This document shows, in pieces, positions 38,110 through 47,694 of a DNA stretch of 64,000 bases. The notes under the pieces are model-generated. The model was not told where the DNA came from. It did not search any database and saw nothing but the letters and a program-made list of their open reading frames with translations. The translations under genes were made by a program, and so were the position numbers. Every line of letters starts with the position of its first letter. The stretch's first letter is position 1. Source of the stretch: Stenocarpella maydis (taxonomy: Eukaryota > Ascomycota > Sordariomycetes > Diaporthales > Diaporthaceae); assembly GCA_002270565.1 (NCBI GenBank), contig NQMI01000189.1:1-64000 (forward strand), given 5' to 3'.

Positions 38110-38569
38110 TAACAGTTGGCGGGCCTTCTTACGCGTGCCCAGAAAGATACGGTTATTGGTCAGCCAACCGTAAGCAGAGGGCCAACCGTAAGCGGGCAGG
38201 AAAGAAGGCTCCTAATTGGTTGAATTCCCAGAGGGCACCCAGAAGGCAGAGGGTAATAAGTACCTAAGTATCTAGGCTTCTTCACGCCTTCCTTCTCTTC
38301 AATCATATACCAACAGGAACACTACATCATTCTTCAGAGAAGGGTTTAAGAAAGAGTTTAATATAAATAAGAAATAGGCTAGCTCTAAAAAGAATATAAA
38401 GAAATTCTCCCTATTAAAGAGAACCATTACTTAATTCTGCCTCAGCCAGACAGCGTAATAAAGCCTGATTGGCTAGGAGGAGGTTGCTTATAGTTGGCGA
38501 CTTACTTACAGTCAATCCTCGGCTTGTAATTGGCTATTATATTACTGTATCTTTGTCTGCCAACCGTTA
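38110..38569. mobile_element. Putative TIR element flanked by TA
   Basis: The left end TAACAGTTGGCGGG (38110) and the right end CTGCCAACCGTTA (to 38569) are imperfect inverted repeats, with TA at each outer edge as for Tc1/mariner-type insertions. The ~460-base interior has short inverted and direct copies of GCCAACCGTAAGC and no transposase. It directly abuts the foldback element starting at 38618. Confidence 0.4.
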
Positions 38570-38617
38570 TTTTCAGCCACGGGCTTCCGCTACAGTAATT
38601 TACGCTCTCACAGTAGG

Positions 38618-39167
38618 CAGTCAACGTCCGCCTGCCCAGCTCGACCCTGTTCGCCTACCCAGTACAAGCATTAAGCGTGCAGCTTATTAGGAATTCTTGT
38701 ACCTCTTAAAGAGGAAAAGAGCTACCCTGCTACCCTAACCCTTTGAACTCCTATCCCTAGCCCTTTAGGTTCTCGATTTAGAGAGCTTTCGGCACACCCA
38801 GTGGGCTTTTGGCACACCCAGAGAAAGGGCCCTCCACATCCACACGCCTAGAGGAAGGACTCTGCCTCTAAGTATATAGAGGGCTTTATTATAGAGGGCT
38901 TTATTATAGAGGGCTTTATTATAGAGGGCTTTATTATAGAGGGCTTTATTATAGAGGGCTTTTTTAAGCATATAGAGGGCCCTTCCTCTAGGCGTGTGGA
39001 GGTCCCTTCCTCTGGGTGTGTTGAGGGCTTTCAGGCGGGATATTTTAGAGGGGAGATACAGGAAATTATAGTAGGCTGCACGCTTAATTTCTTGTACTGA
39101 GTTGACGAACAGCTTCGAGCTCGGTAGGCGGTCCTGAAAAGCTGGGTAGGCGGACGTTGACTGGCGG
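38618..39167. mobile_element. Foldback MITE, copy 1 (TSD TAGG)
   Basis: The ends CAGTCAACGTCCGCCTGCCC and (reverse complement) CAGTCAACGTCCGCCTACCC are near-perfect inverted repeats that extend inward as arms with shared blocks (AGTACAAG, TTAAGCGTGCAGC, CACACGCCTAGAGGAAGG), so the 550-base unit can fold into one long hairpin. Flanking TAGG at 38614-38617 and 39168-39171 looks like the target duplication. The loop carries a 15-base tandem repeat. Composition is normal, without RIP decay. A shorter relative sits at 51842-52182. A frame through it (38765-39190) is not a gene. Confidence 0.78.
38877..38962. repeat. 15-base tandem repeat in the MITE loop
   Basis: Five perfect or near-perfect head-to-tail copies of TATAGAGGGCTTTAT lie between the two arms of the foldback element. 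The shorter family member at 51842 lacks the array, so it is a local expansion. Confidence 0.9.
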
Positions 39168-39589
39168 TAGGCCCCAGGATTCACCGGCACCTTGAATACA
39201 GCATATGAGTGATTTTAGAGCAAGTATTTGCATGAAAGAACAAGGCATGGCCTATAGGTGTTTACGATCTTGTGCAATTGCATGAGGTAAGAATGGGATC
39301 AATTTCACAAGCGATATCTAATAGGATCCTAGCTCGTGCAGGTTCAATTTTTATGCCATGTGGAAAACACAAAGATGATAGGAAAGAAGACTAAATCAAC
39401 ACACGTGCACTGGTGTCCAAGATTCCATATGATTGGTCTACCTAGACTCGAGGAGGACAATGTATCTGAGAGCCCTGGAGCAGATCCATTCCCCGATTCC
39501 GGGGGACCCTTTTGCACATGAGGTGGGTTGAGTGCGTTGGTTGGGGGCGAGGGCGAGGGTAACCAGAGCGCCAGCTCCGAATGAACCAT
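39168..39589. other. Intergenic
   Basis: Sequence between the MITE and the 3' end of the zinc-finger gene. No feature was seen apart from the TSD copy at its edge. Confidence 0.5.
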
Positions 39590-40687
39590 TCAAACCTCAA
39601 CTCGGGTGATATGACTCTGATGAAGTGTTGAAGCCACCCCGGTCGCCCCACAACTCTGCATCAAGGAGCAAGTCCAAATTGAAGCCTGACGGGTCTTCGA
39701 AAACCAAATGTTGAGCAGACAATGGTTGCTGGTTTTGAGAGAATGCACTTCCAGCCATGGGTGTGGGGTTATAACTGCCTCCTGCAGCGGCAAAAGGATC
39801 CACCTAGTCGATGACGGTGATGAGCTGTCGTATTCTTGGGGCGCTTGGACTGGTGCTAAGGGGGCAGATAGTGGTTGTATGTGACTGGAAAGTGGCGCAG
39901 CATCATCCTGGCTGTGACTTAACCGCTCAACGACAAGTCCAATAAAAGCATCGATTGTGGGCATGGGGTCCTCGCGAAATTCCATACCAGGGAACTGATG
40001 ATTTGCAATGCCTTCTCGGACATTGTGCATGACCTGGATTGAATGTGGGACCCCTGAAGAATAAGGCGAGTCCGGTTCTGGAACGTCAGGGAAAAGAGAC
40101 CGAAACATCCGCATCCATCGCTCACGTGGTCCGCATTGACCGCGGTTTTGTGTGATGATGTTGTTGAATTGTTCCCTCGAGATCCCAGCTGGAGGTACGA
40201 CGCACGACCGACGCTGGCATGTGACTTCCCGAATGTGACTGTCCCTGAGGTCTTCATTCCTAAATGTAGTGCCACAGTTCGGACAATAAGGCTTTTGGAT
40301 GTGGACTCTGAGAATGTGCTGTCTAACATCCGAGGTTCGTGTGAGCTTGAACTTGAAGCACTCACTCCATGCCAGACGGTCCTTGGCGTAGAAAGGGCAC
40401 AAGAAAGATGGATCGTCATCCCCCTCGGTGTTGTCGGGGGTTTCATTCGGAGGAGAACCATCGTCGGAACGACGGCGCTTTCGCGTCCGGTGTCGCTTGC
40501 GCTGTGAGTGTGAACCGGAATCGTTCGGGTGGGAGGCGCGGCCAGCCATTCTCATGCTGGTCGGGTGGGTGGGCTGCGTGCTGTATGTTCCAGTATTACC
40601 ACCCGCTCCCGTATGATGCCTCCATCCCTGAGGGCTAGAGGTACGTGCAAGCCAAAGTTCGGAGATAGTGCGAAGCAGCTGTGCCAA
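39590..40687 (-). CDS. Zinc-finger module protein, paralogue A
   Basis: Function unknown; probably nuclear. The frame has 365 residues. A strong basic stretch QRKRHRTRKRRR (about 62-73) looks like a nuclear localisation signal. The Cys/His module (about 97-147) reads FLCPFYAKDRLAWSEC, DVRQHILRVHIQKPYCPNCG and DLRDSHIREVTC, followed by the tail ERWMRMFRSLFPDVPEPDSP (about 189-208). Both match the HET fusion gene and 42856-44025. After about residue 290 the frame looks like shadow sequence. The neighbouring frame at 39597-39803 gives a more protein-like end (GSAFSQNQQPLSAQHLVFED), so a short intron (GTCCAAG...GACTAG near 39800-39850) or a one-base frameshift may separate the true last exon. The start codon is uncertain. 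Confidence 0.72.
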   Translation of the reverse strand: MAQLLRTISELWLARTSSPQGWRHHTGAGGNTGTYSTQPTHPTSMRMAGRASHPNDSGSHSQRKRHRTRKRRRSDDGSPPNETPDNTEGDDDPSFLCPFYAKDRLAWSECFKFKLTRTSDVRQHILRVHIQKPYCPNCGTTFRNEDLRDSHIREVTCQRRSCVVPPAGISREQFNNIITQNRGQCGPRERWMRMFRSLFPDVPEPDSPYSSGVPHSIQVMHNVREGIANHQFPGMEFREDPMPTIDAFIGLVVERLSHSQDDAAPLSSHIQPLSAPLAPVQAPQEYDSSSPSSTRWILLPLQEAVITPHPWLEVHSLKTSNHCLLNIWFSKTRQASIWTCSLMQSCGATGVASTLHQSHITRVEV

Positions 40688-42855
40688 AGCTCCGTCTATG
40701 TCATCGACTCGTTTGCAAAGTGGGATGCGTGATAAGATCCGTGCGTGTCATGCGCCCTTGGACGCAGTGGGTAGTATTTGGTTGGACGTTTGGCGCTCAT
40801 ATTTTGATGGAGTCCTTGGACCCCCGATTTGTTGATGCGTAGTCGGCGTGTTGCTGGGAAGGCTGACAGGATTGCAATCCAAATCCATGTTCACTCTCGG
40901 GGCCAGGTACTAGCAAAGACAGAATAACGTTAAGCCCCCCAAGATTCGCGAGTGTTTTCAGAAGGCGGGACCGAAAGAGTAAACAGATCAGGGGCGAATG
41001 TGAGCAAGGGAACCGCAGCAGGGGACTTTTTCTAGTCGCCATGGATGCCCAAAAAATTTCAGCACAGGTGTGTATGAATGTGAGAGACCATGCAACAACT
41101 CTGGTACACGCTGGCGGATAACGGAACTTGTCATCGCCACAAGAGACCACATGTGCATTCATGCGCACTTGTGAAAGCGCTTGTCGGTGACTGCCGGCCA
41201 GTCGCTCTCTGGGAATTCGCCGTGCAGCTTCTGGCCACGAAGCGTTTGAAAACAGCAATCAGTGGAGGGTGCGTTTACTCAGCCACCTAGATGCCTTGCC
41301 CCGCTCGAATACGTAGAAGTGTGTAAATTCTGTGTGCCGCAGTCACGAGGCTAGTAGCAGGTCTGCAGTCGACAATCACGGTGGATCTTAGAAACTTGAT
41401 CTAGTGAATCAAGTGTCATGCCAGACGCATCACACCAAAGCCTGCTCCAGATGGCCTTAAGCATAACCCTGGTTGATCCGGGAAACAAAAAGGTGTAAAA
41501 TACCCAAGAATTCAGCCACTGATCGGAGGAAGCATACGTTCGTGATTTGTGCCCTCGTCAGCGCTGAATTCGGCATCAATTTTCAACATACATACCTGTG
41601 TAGACTACGAAAACCGAAAGTTGGTGCGGCAGCCTTACCACGATGATGGATGTGTATTAAGTCAACTCTACTCCTCGGTCCTGCGAACGACTGGTAAAAA
41701 CATATTATGCTAGCAAAGCTATATGAGGACACCACCAGTTTTCTTGGTAAGGCTTTCCGCGAGTTTCAGCCACGGAGAACGCGCAGATATGGCCTGATAG
41801 TAGATTTGGAAGCGGGGGATTGTGGTACCGTAACAACGCGGGAGGCGGGGGCTGGGGGCGGTCTGGAGCTGGGCCGTCTCCGGAAACTCTGGCAGTTTTC
41901 CAGAAATGTAGAAATACGGGACAGCATGGGCTCACTAGATGTGAGATGGACTCCAATCTCGGGGGCTTAGAGCCTCACTGCAGGTCAATGATGCAATTGC
42001 GGCGGAGGAACGGAATGCTAAAACAACCACCTAGGCACGAACCACGGAACCTGCGAGAGAGGATTTAGGTAAAGCCAATAAAGGTTGTGGAACGGTGGGA
42101 GCCACAGCTTCAATTTCTAAATTTACCTACGCACATGTGAGTAACAACAATCTGGCAGGAAACATGGAGTGGGGTATGGACCGTATGGTGGTGTAACTAC
42201 AATAGCCACTGGAGAGTATTTCATGGACATCTCAGAACGCCTGCAAACAAAAGGTCTTAGGGCTACAGCTTCCTGCGAAGAGACCCCTCGTTTCTCAATT
42301 GACCTCGCAGAATCAATAGTTCTTGGAAGCATGAGACCATCCGTCATGTGGCCTATCTAAAGAGCTCATGCTGGATCATCCGGATCCATGCATTGATTCC
42401 ATTGGCAAAAACAGGACGTAGTGGCTGCACCTAGATAGAAAGAACATCGAATCAAAGCCTCATTAGTGGTACTACGGGCGATCTTCGTTGATGCTGTGTC
42501 CCCTTGGCTACATATTTACACAAATGCGTACCAATTCTTTCTTGCGCCACTCATCATCTGCAGCCAGCACAATCCGGCCAGCCTGTCAGATGTTTTTATA
42601 CTACGCCTTTGTGTACGCTCACAATGCGCTAATGTACTGTAGGTCTAAGATTCCCTATCAAGGTGAGTGTGAATACGTAATTTGCACGATCCTGCAAGAG
42701 AGTACTCAGGGTGGTTGCCAGATCTTGTCAGTCATGTTGCCTGGTTTGAGGCTCTGTTCCATCCCTCCATTCAATCACCTTTTCATGCGATATCCTATCC
42801 CATCAATGATCCCTCGAAAAAAGCCAGCTCTGCCATATGAACAGAGCTATATGAA
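40688..42855. other. 2.2 kb intergenic region between zinc-finger paralogues
   Basis: Normal composition, no confident gene. Small frames (40797-41258, 41705-41970, 42169-42360) show no domain or codon pattern. From about 42690 a frame in phase with the next gene reads protein-like (FEALFHPSIQSPFHAISYP) but is closed by a TGA near 42839, so the next gene may have a longer, broken or spliced 5' end. Confidence 0.5.
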
Positions 42856-44025
42856 ATGGTCGAATACAATGATTCCTGTACCTTCCAACTTGTGTCGCAA
42901 CTCACATTTGGAGAACCTTTTCAGAGTGTGGGAAGCTGGGGTGAACAGGGGCTCAATAACACCTCGGAAGACACAAAATTCCTAGATTGTCCCGCGTGGT
43001 GGAATGAAGATGATGGTCATGCGATATTCGGTGCCGAGAGCTTTTCGCCACGGATTTTTGTTAATGAGGAGCCTGACGGCAATGTGCTACAGAATGAGGG
43101 CGTTTCCATACCACTCTGTGATTCAAGTACTGGCTCTCGGGTCCCGGATGCAGAGCCCGTGGCTGACAACAGAACTGATCCATGGCAAGCCGGAACGTCA
43201 TCCCAACCAGACCTGACTGCAAATTCGGACCTACATTGGTGTGCAGACATTCTTTCCACTGGCAAAGAACACGCTACTGAAAAACCGATTGAGCTGAAAT
43301 GCAGCACTCGCAAGAGAGCCAGGTCAATTTCTCCAGTACACGACAAGTGCAGTGAGGACGAAGACGGGAACTCTACCTTGCAACCATACCAAGTTGGCGT
43401 CGAGCAAAGACCCAGCTTTGCATGCCCTTACCGAAAGCTCGATCCCCATCGGCACTGTGACTGCCTCAAGTACACCCTCCATCGAATCAAGGACGTGAGG
43501 CAACACATCCAACGCCGACACGTAATACCGGGTATATACTGCACACGTTGCTACGCCGAATTCTCTTCCACGACCGCTCGCGATAAGCACGCTCGCGAAT
43601 CACACTGCAAGATATCACCATCGAGGCCTTTTTCGAAGGGTGCCACAGATGAGCAACGAGAGGAATTGAAAAAAATTACATGCCGCAAGACGCCCCTCGA
43701 ATTACAGTGGTTCACTATGTGGGACATATTGTTCCCCGGTCGAGACCGTCCACGATCTCCTTTCGCAGGCAATTATATCGAAGAAGTTATTCATCTGCTT
43801 AGGGAGTGCTGGGATAATAAGAGCTCTACATTCATCGGGAATGCAATTGACGACAACAAGGCCCAGTTTGACAGAGATCTCCTGAACCGGGTCGTGAAGA
43901 CAGTAGTCAACCAACTTGTGAGCGAAGTATGTCGCCCATCAATCTCAGAAGATCTGGATACTACGCCAGTAAACAATGAACAGAGCAGGGAGGGGCGTGC
44001 TGCAAAGAAATCTAGGAAGGAGTAA
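42856..44025 (+). CDS. Zinc-finger module protein, paralogue B
   Basis: Function unknown. It encodes 389 residues from the first in-frame ATG. An acidic, Ser/Asp-rich N-half with TRKRAR (about 151-156) precedes the Cys/His module (190-251): FACPYRKLDPHRHCDC, DVRQHIQRRHVIPGIYCTRC and ARDKHARESHC. The conserved tail ELQWFTMWDILFPGRDRPRS follows at about 282-301. The C-terminus is basic (RAAKKSRKE). The module and tail are shared with the HET fusion (35080-37482) and paralogue A, which lie on the opposite strand. Coding-like sequence continues upstream of the ATG in the same phase across one TGA, so the annotated start may be internal, or the 5' exon may be broken. Confidence 0.75.
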   Translation: MVEYNDSCTFQLVSQLTFGEPFQSVGSWGEQGLNNTSEDTKFLDCPAWWNEDDGHAIFGAESFSPRIFVNEEPDGNVLQNEGVSIPLCDSSTGSRVPDAEPVADNRTDPWQAGTSSQPDLTANSDLHWCADILSTGKEHATEKPIELKCSTRKRARSISPVHDKCSEDEDGNSTLQPYQVGVEQRPSFACPYRKLDPHRHCDCLKYTLHRIKDVRQHIQRRHVIPGIYCTRCYAEFSSTTARDKHARESHCKISPSRPFSKGATDEQREELKKITCRKTPLELQWFTMWDILFPGRDRPRSPFAGNYIEEVIHLLRECWDNKSSTFIGNAIDDNKAQFDRDLLNRVVKTVVNQLVSEVCRPSISEDLDTTPVNNEQSREGRAAKKSRKE

Positions 44026-46434
44026 CCATTCTGGAACGCTACGCAAGCAATAAGTCACCGGGGGAAAGTAGCATGAGGTCGTCCCGCTCCACCTCACCGG
44101 AGTACCGCCAGCATGGGATAATGTTTTCCAGGGCCAAGCTTCAATTTCGTAGTTTATGTGCTGTTTTCTCATCAGGAGAAGGATTTCAGCAAATAAATCC
44201 GCTGGTGTCTTTATAGGGGGCTTGGTTTTGGGCTGTTCGGCACTCGTTGTGTGGTTGTATTGAAGTTCGTTGAAAGTTCTCCCGACTAATTCATTAGAAG
44301 GTTGTTTAATATCAATATGGAACTATGATATGTTTAAACTCTTCGCACGGAAAATGATCCTACTTTGAAAGACCATGGATTATGCCTGCGTTCCAGGTTT
44401 CATTCAGGGCAAGACTCATAGACTGGGCATACTAATTTCAGATTATACCAATGAATAATACCATTTGACAATAATGCAAGATGAATTTTATTGATTGCAG
44501 TGATGGGCATCTCGGTTTTAGTGAATGGGGCAACACGGCAGTGCAGTGCCTAAGTCGTGTCTCGAACTTCTCACGTCAATATTTTCAAAACACATAATTA
44601 TACTGCCTAAATTGCCATATTGCCGCGGTCTATCATATATCCCTATAATTATATTCTTCGTTTTTTTCATGCAATATTACTTTATCTCAGGTACTTTTAC
44701 CGGGTGACAACGTTATGGTATGCAGCGAGGAGCGCAGCCGTATGATTTATTTGACTTCCACATGTATACCAAAGCTCCCGGGGTACAATTCATGGATGGA
44801 GAGCCTGCCGCTCCCAGACCCAGATTCTCCAGATCTACCATATTCTAGAATTTTGGTTTTATGGCAAAGAAACCCAAGGTCTCTAGACCTCCGATATGAA
44901 GTATGTTGTTCAACTCGGTACCTGAGACCCACTGCTCAGCATCTTCTTGGCGGCCTCGAACAGGGCTACATTCATTCTACATGAGTTGGTACTAGAAAAC
45001 ATGATCGAGCAGGAGTAGAATTCTTTTCAAAATAAAATGGTCGTCCGGAGTCTATTGCCCCTTACTTGATTGGCTTCGGGAAGCTCTTGAAGGTTCCCAT
45101 GAGGAAGGCTCTTGATCCTTGGGTAAACGATTAACACCAGACATTGGCCGTCCCAACGGGGTCATTCAATATATCTAGCACCCCGGCCGGGGGTATTATC
45201 TCTGGGTTACTATCGGCTATCCCATAGAACAACATTAGCTAATTATGTTACGATTTCCGACAAGCAGCACAACTCCTAGCTTTATGCACGCAATGTCTCC
45301 TGATTTCGAACCATTTGGTCGGGTGCCTATGACTTGGGACGCGGACACAAGCTTTAAGAGAGAGTTACCAGCAATGGCCTGCCTCATTTAACTCTGATGC
45401 TGACACCGAAAATGCCTTTCAGCTCAAGTGCTCTTGAACTCAGCTGAGCTTATTGGTTCCAGTTTGTGCTTAATTCGTAGATTTGTGAAAAGCAGCCCAT
45501 CCCTCCTCCACACATGGGGCTCTGGGGACATATAGAATAAGGAATATCACAGTAACATACATAACAGCACTGGACTTCAAAAATCCCGCTCGGATTGCTC
45601 TTCTTACCACTCGGACCTGCCCAGGCGGCCCCACCGCAGAGCTGACGCACCCCAGCCTGGGGGAGAGGGGGGGAGCCGAACCCAAAGACAGGACGAAGTG
45701 CGGCTCCGAGAGGTTTATTCCTGACTCACTTCGCGGCCGAGGTGCTGGCGTCCCCTCCGCCCGGCCGGGAAAACCCGCACCTCTCGCATTTTGCATTGAC
45801 GGGGTGCCGTCCTCGGCGTGGGCTACGTCACGGGTGGCCCCCCACGGACGTGAAACCCGACCTGGTACAATGCGTACAAGAGTGCGCGCGTCAAGATTTC
45901 TCGGCGGGTTTCGCCCCATCAACTGGGCGTATGCGCGCAGCCTGCCCCCAGCCTCGCTCGCTCGTTTCTCTCTGTCCCTGCCTTGCCTTTGTGCTACTGC
46001 GCCTTGTGATCGGCATAGTGTCCGGGTACTACCACTTGTCTACGGGTGTGCTAATTTCGGCAGTGTGTGATGGGTTTCCCATACGAGCGGCAAAGTACGG
46101 GTTCTGCCATGACTGCCAGAGACATTGCCGGCGGCCTACCTGAGGCTTTTCAGCCAGTCTATAGTTGTGGATGATTCGCACGAGGCAGGGGACACGTGAG
46201 GCAACCAGGAATCATCATGATCAGCATGTATGAATGTATCGCTCACTCTAAATTATTCACACGCAACGAAACAAAAGCGAAAAGCAGTCGGTTATCAGTC
46301 AGGCTCTGCTCTTCCCCCACCGGATCGGTGTTTGGACACCAGCCGTCGCGTTGTAGCCCCCCCCCCCTTCTTCTTCTTCAGAGAACAATTAGATACACAT
46401 AAGAAACTCCGTATCAAACATTGCTCTCCTCCCC
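44026..46434. other. 2.4 kb intergenic region
   Basis: No gene is supported. Composition shifts from AT-leaning (44200-45500) to GC-rich (45600-46150). Overlapping frames on both strands at 45470-46143 are typical of GC-rich non-coding DNA. A C10 run followed by TTC repeats is at 46359-46379. Confidence 0.5.
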
Positions 46435-47694
46435 TTACTGGCGAAGGTTAGCCAGCTGCCTACCGACCCAGCGAGCCAGACGCTTGTTGTTGTTGTTGCC
46501 TCCACGCTGGCGGCCGTTTCCAGCAGTGGCCCCGTTTCCAGAAGCAGCGTTGGCATTGCCGCCGTTGTTCTTGCCGCCGTTCTTCTTTCCGCCGTTTCCG
46601 TTTCCTTTGTTGTTGTTGTTGTTGCCAGCGTCGGTTGCTGCAGGCTCAGCTGCGTCGAGGGCTGGGGTCTGGACGGGGGACTCCTTGATGACAGGGTCCT
46701 GCTGGTTGAGCACCTTCTTGACCTCGGCGGCTGCGGCCTGGCCCTCGGCGCTTCCCTCCTGCTGGTTGGCGGCGATGGCGACAGGCAGGTCCTGCTTGTT
46801 CTGCTCGACCTGCTTCTGGATACCGTCGAGGGTCTGCGTTGTCGTGATCTTGGAGGCAACGTTTGTCTTCGCAGCCGCGCCGGCCTGCTGGACAGCAAAG
46901 CACCCACCGAAGGGGCCGGCCAGGGCGTTGTTTCGGCAACGGACCGTGCAGACGTTTCCGGTCGAGGCTGGACGCTATGGTTAGTATACTGCGCTTTGAT
47001 AATCGTGACTGACGGATGTCTTCAGAAATGTAGGCAACTCACCTCCAGTGCACTGCAGGTTGGCGGGCATCTTAACGGTTATGTTGAAGTCCGCAGTCTT
47101 GGCCTGGGAGAAACCGTTGGCGCCAGGCACGTTGTTGGTGACCTCGAGAGGGGTCTGGCCGGTGGCTCCCAGAGAGTTGCCAGTGGGGTCCAGGTCGCAC
47201 TAGCATAGACTGTCAGCTTTCCATGTGGCTGGCAACAGGTAATTTCATAATATCGTTGCATACCGTGTACGGGCCGGCACCGTCAGCGTTGACCTGGTGA
47301 ATCGTGACGGTCAGTTCACCGCCGGGCTTGACCTGAGTCACGGCATTGGCGGCGAGGGCGTTCTCGGTATTCTCGCCAACGTCGATGTTTCCGCCAAGCT
47401 CGGTACGTCCGCACTCGTTGACGATGTTCGCCGTGATCTCGGCATCACGGATGAGGGTGGCGTCCTGCTGGCAAGGGCTGATAGATGTGCAGTTCCTTGC
47501 AAGATCGCTCTCGACTAAAACCACTGTTAGAAAAACCTTGCTGTTTCGTTTCATAGTGCCACATGGCTTATCATACCGAGGAAGCCGACGGAGGCTGGCG
47601 ATCCGGCCTCGCCTTGCACGTTAAGGATTTGGGAGTGGCCGTGAACCACGGATGCGAAGGCTGCGGTGAGCAGGACTCGGGTGAGTGAAGACAT
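46435..47694 (-). CDS. Egh16H/GAS-like secreted protein (appressorium-associated family)
   Basis: Member of the gEgh16 / MAS3 / GAS1-GAS2 family of small secreted proteins found in host-penetrating fungi; molecular function unknown. Four exons on the minus strand: 47694-47577, 47514-47264, 47199-47043, 46967-46435, giving 352 residues in continuous phase. The N-terminal signal peptide is MSSLTRVLLTAAFASVVHG, then HSQILNVQGEAGSPASVGF. Conserved family text: ARNCTSISPCQQDATLIRD, NIVNECGRTELGGNIDVGE, VTIHQVNADGAGPYTCDLD, NNVPGANGFSQAKTADFNI and NVCTVRCRNNALAGPFGGCF, with paired cysteines. The C-terminal ~80 residues are low-complexity Asn/Gly/Lys. Exon 2 has two in-frame acceptor choices nine bases apart. 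It stands alone in 8 kb of otherwise gene-poor DNA. Confidence 0.88.

Noticed and set aside
38877..38962. CRISPR-like array
   Set aside because: Units are contiguous 15-mers without spacers, in a eukaryotic transposon.
38765..39190. Frame with a repeated ALYNK-type pentapeptide
   Set aside because: The repeat is the 15-base array in the loop of a foldback MITE, not a coding repeat.
40797..41258. 153-codon minus-strand frame between zinc-finger genes
   Set aside because: No Cys/His module, no family resemblance, and irregular composition.
45470..46143. Opposing 150- and 133-codon frames
   Set aside because: Arg/Pro-rich chance frames in a GC-rich patch; neither resembles a known family.
46421..46984. 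187-codon plus-strand frame rich in Leu/Pro
   Set aside because: Antisense of the last exon of the Egh16H-like gene (Asn/Gly-rich codons read backwards).
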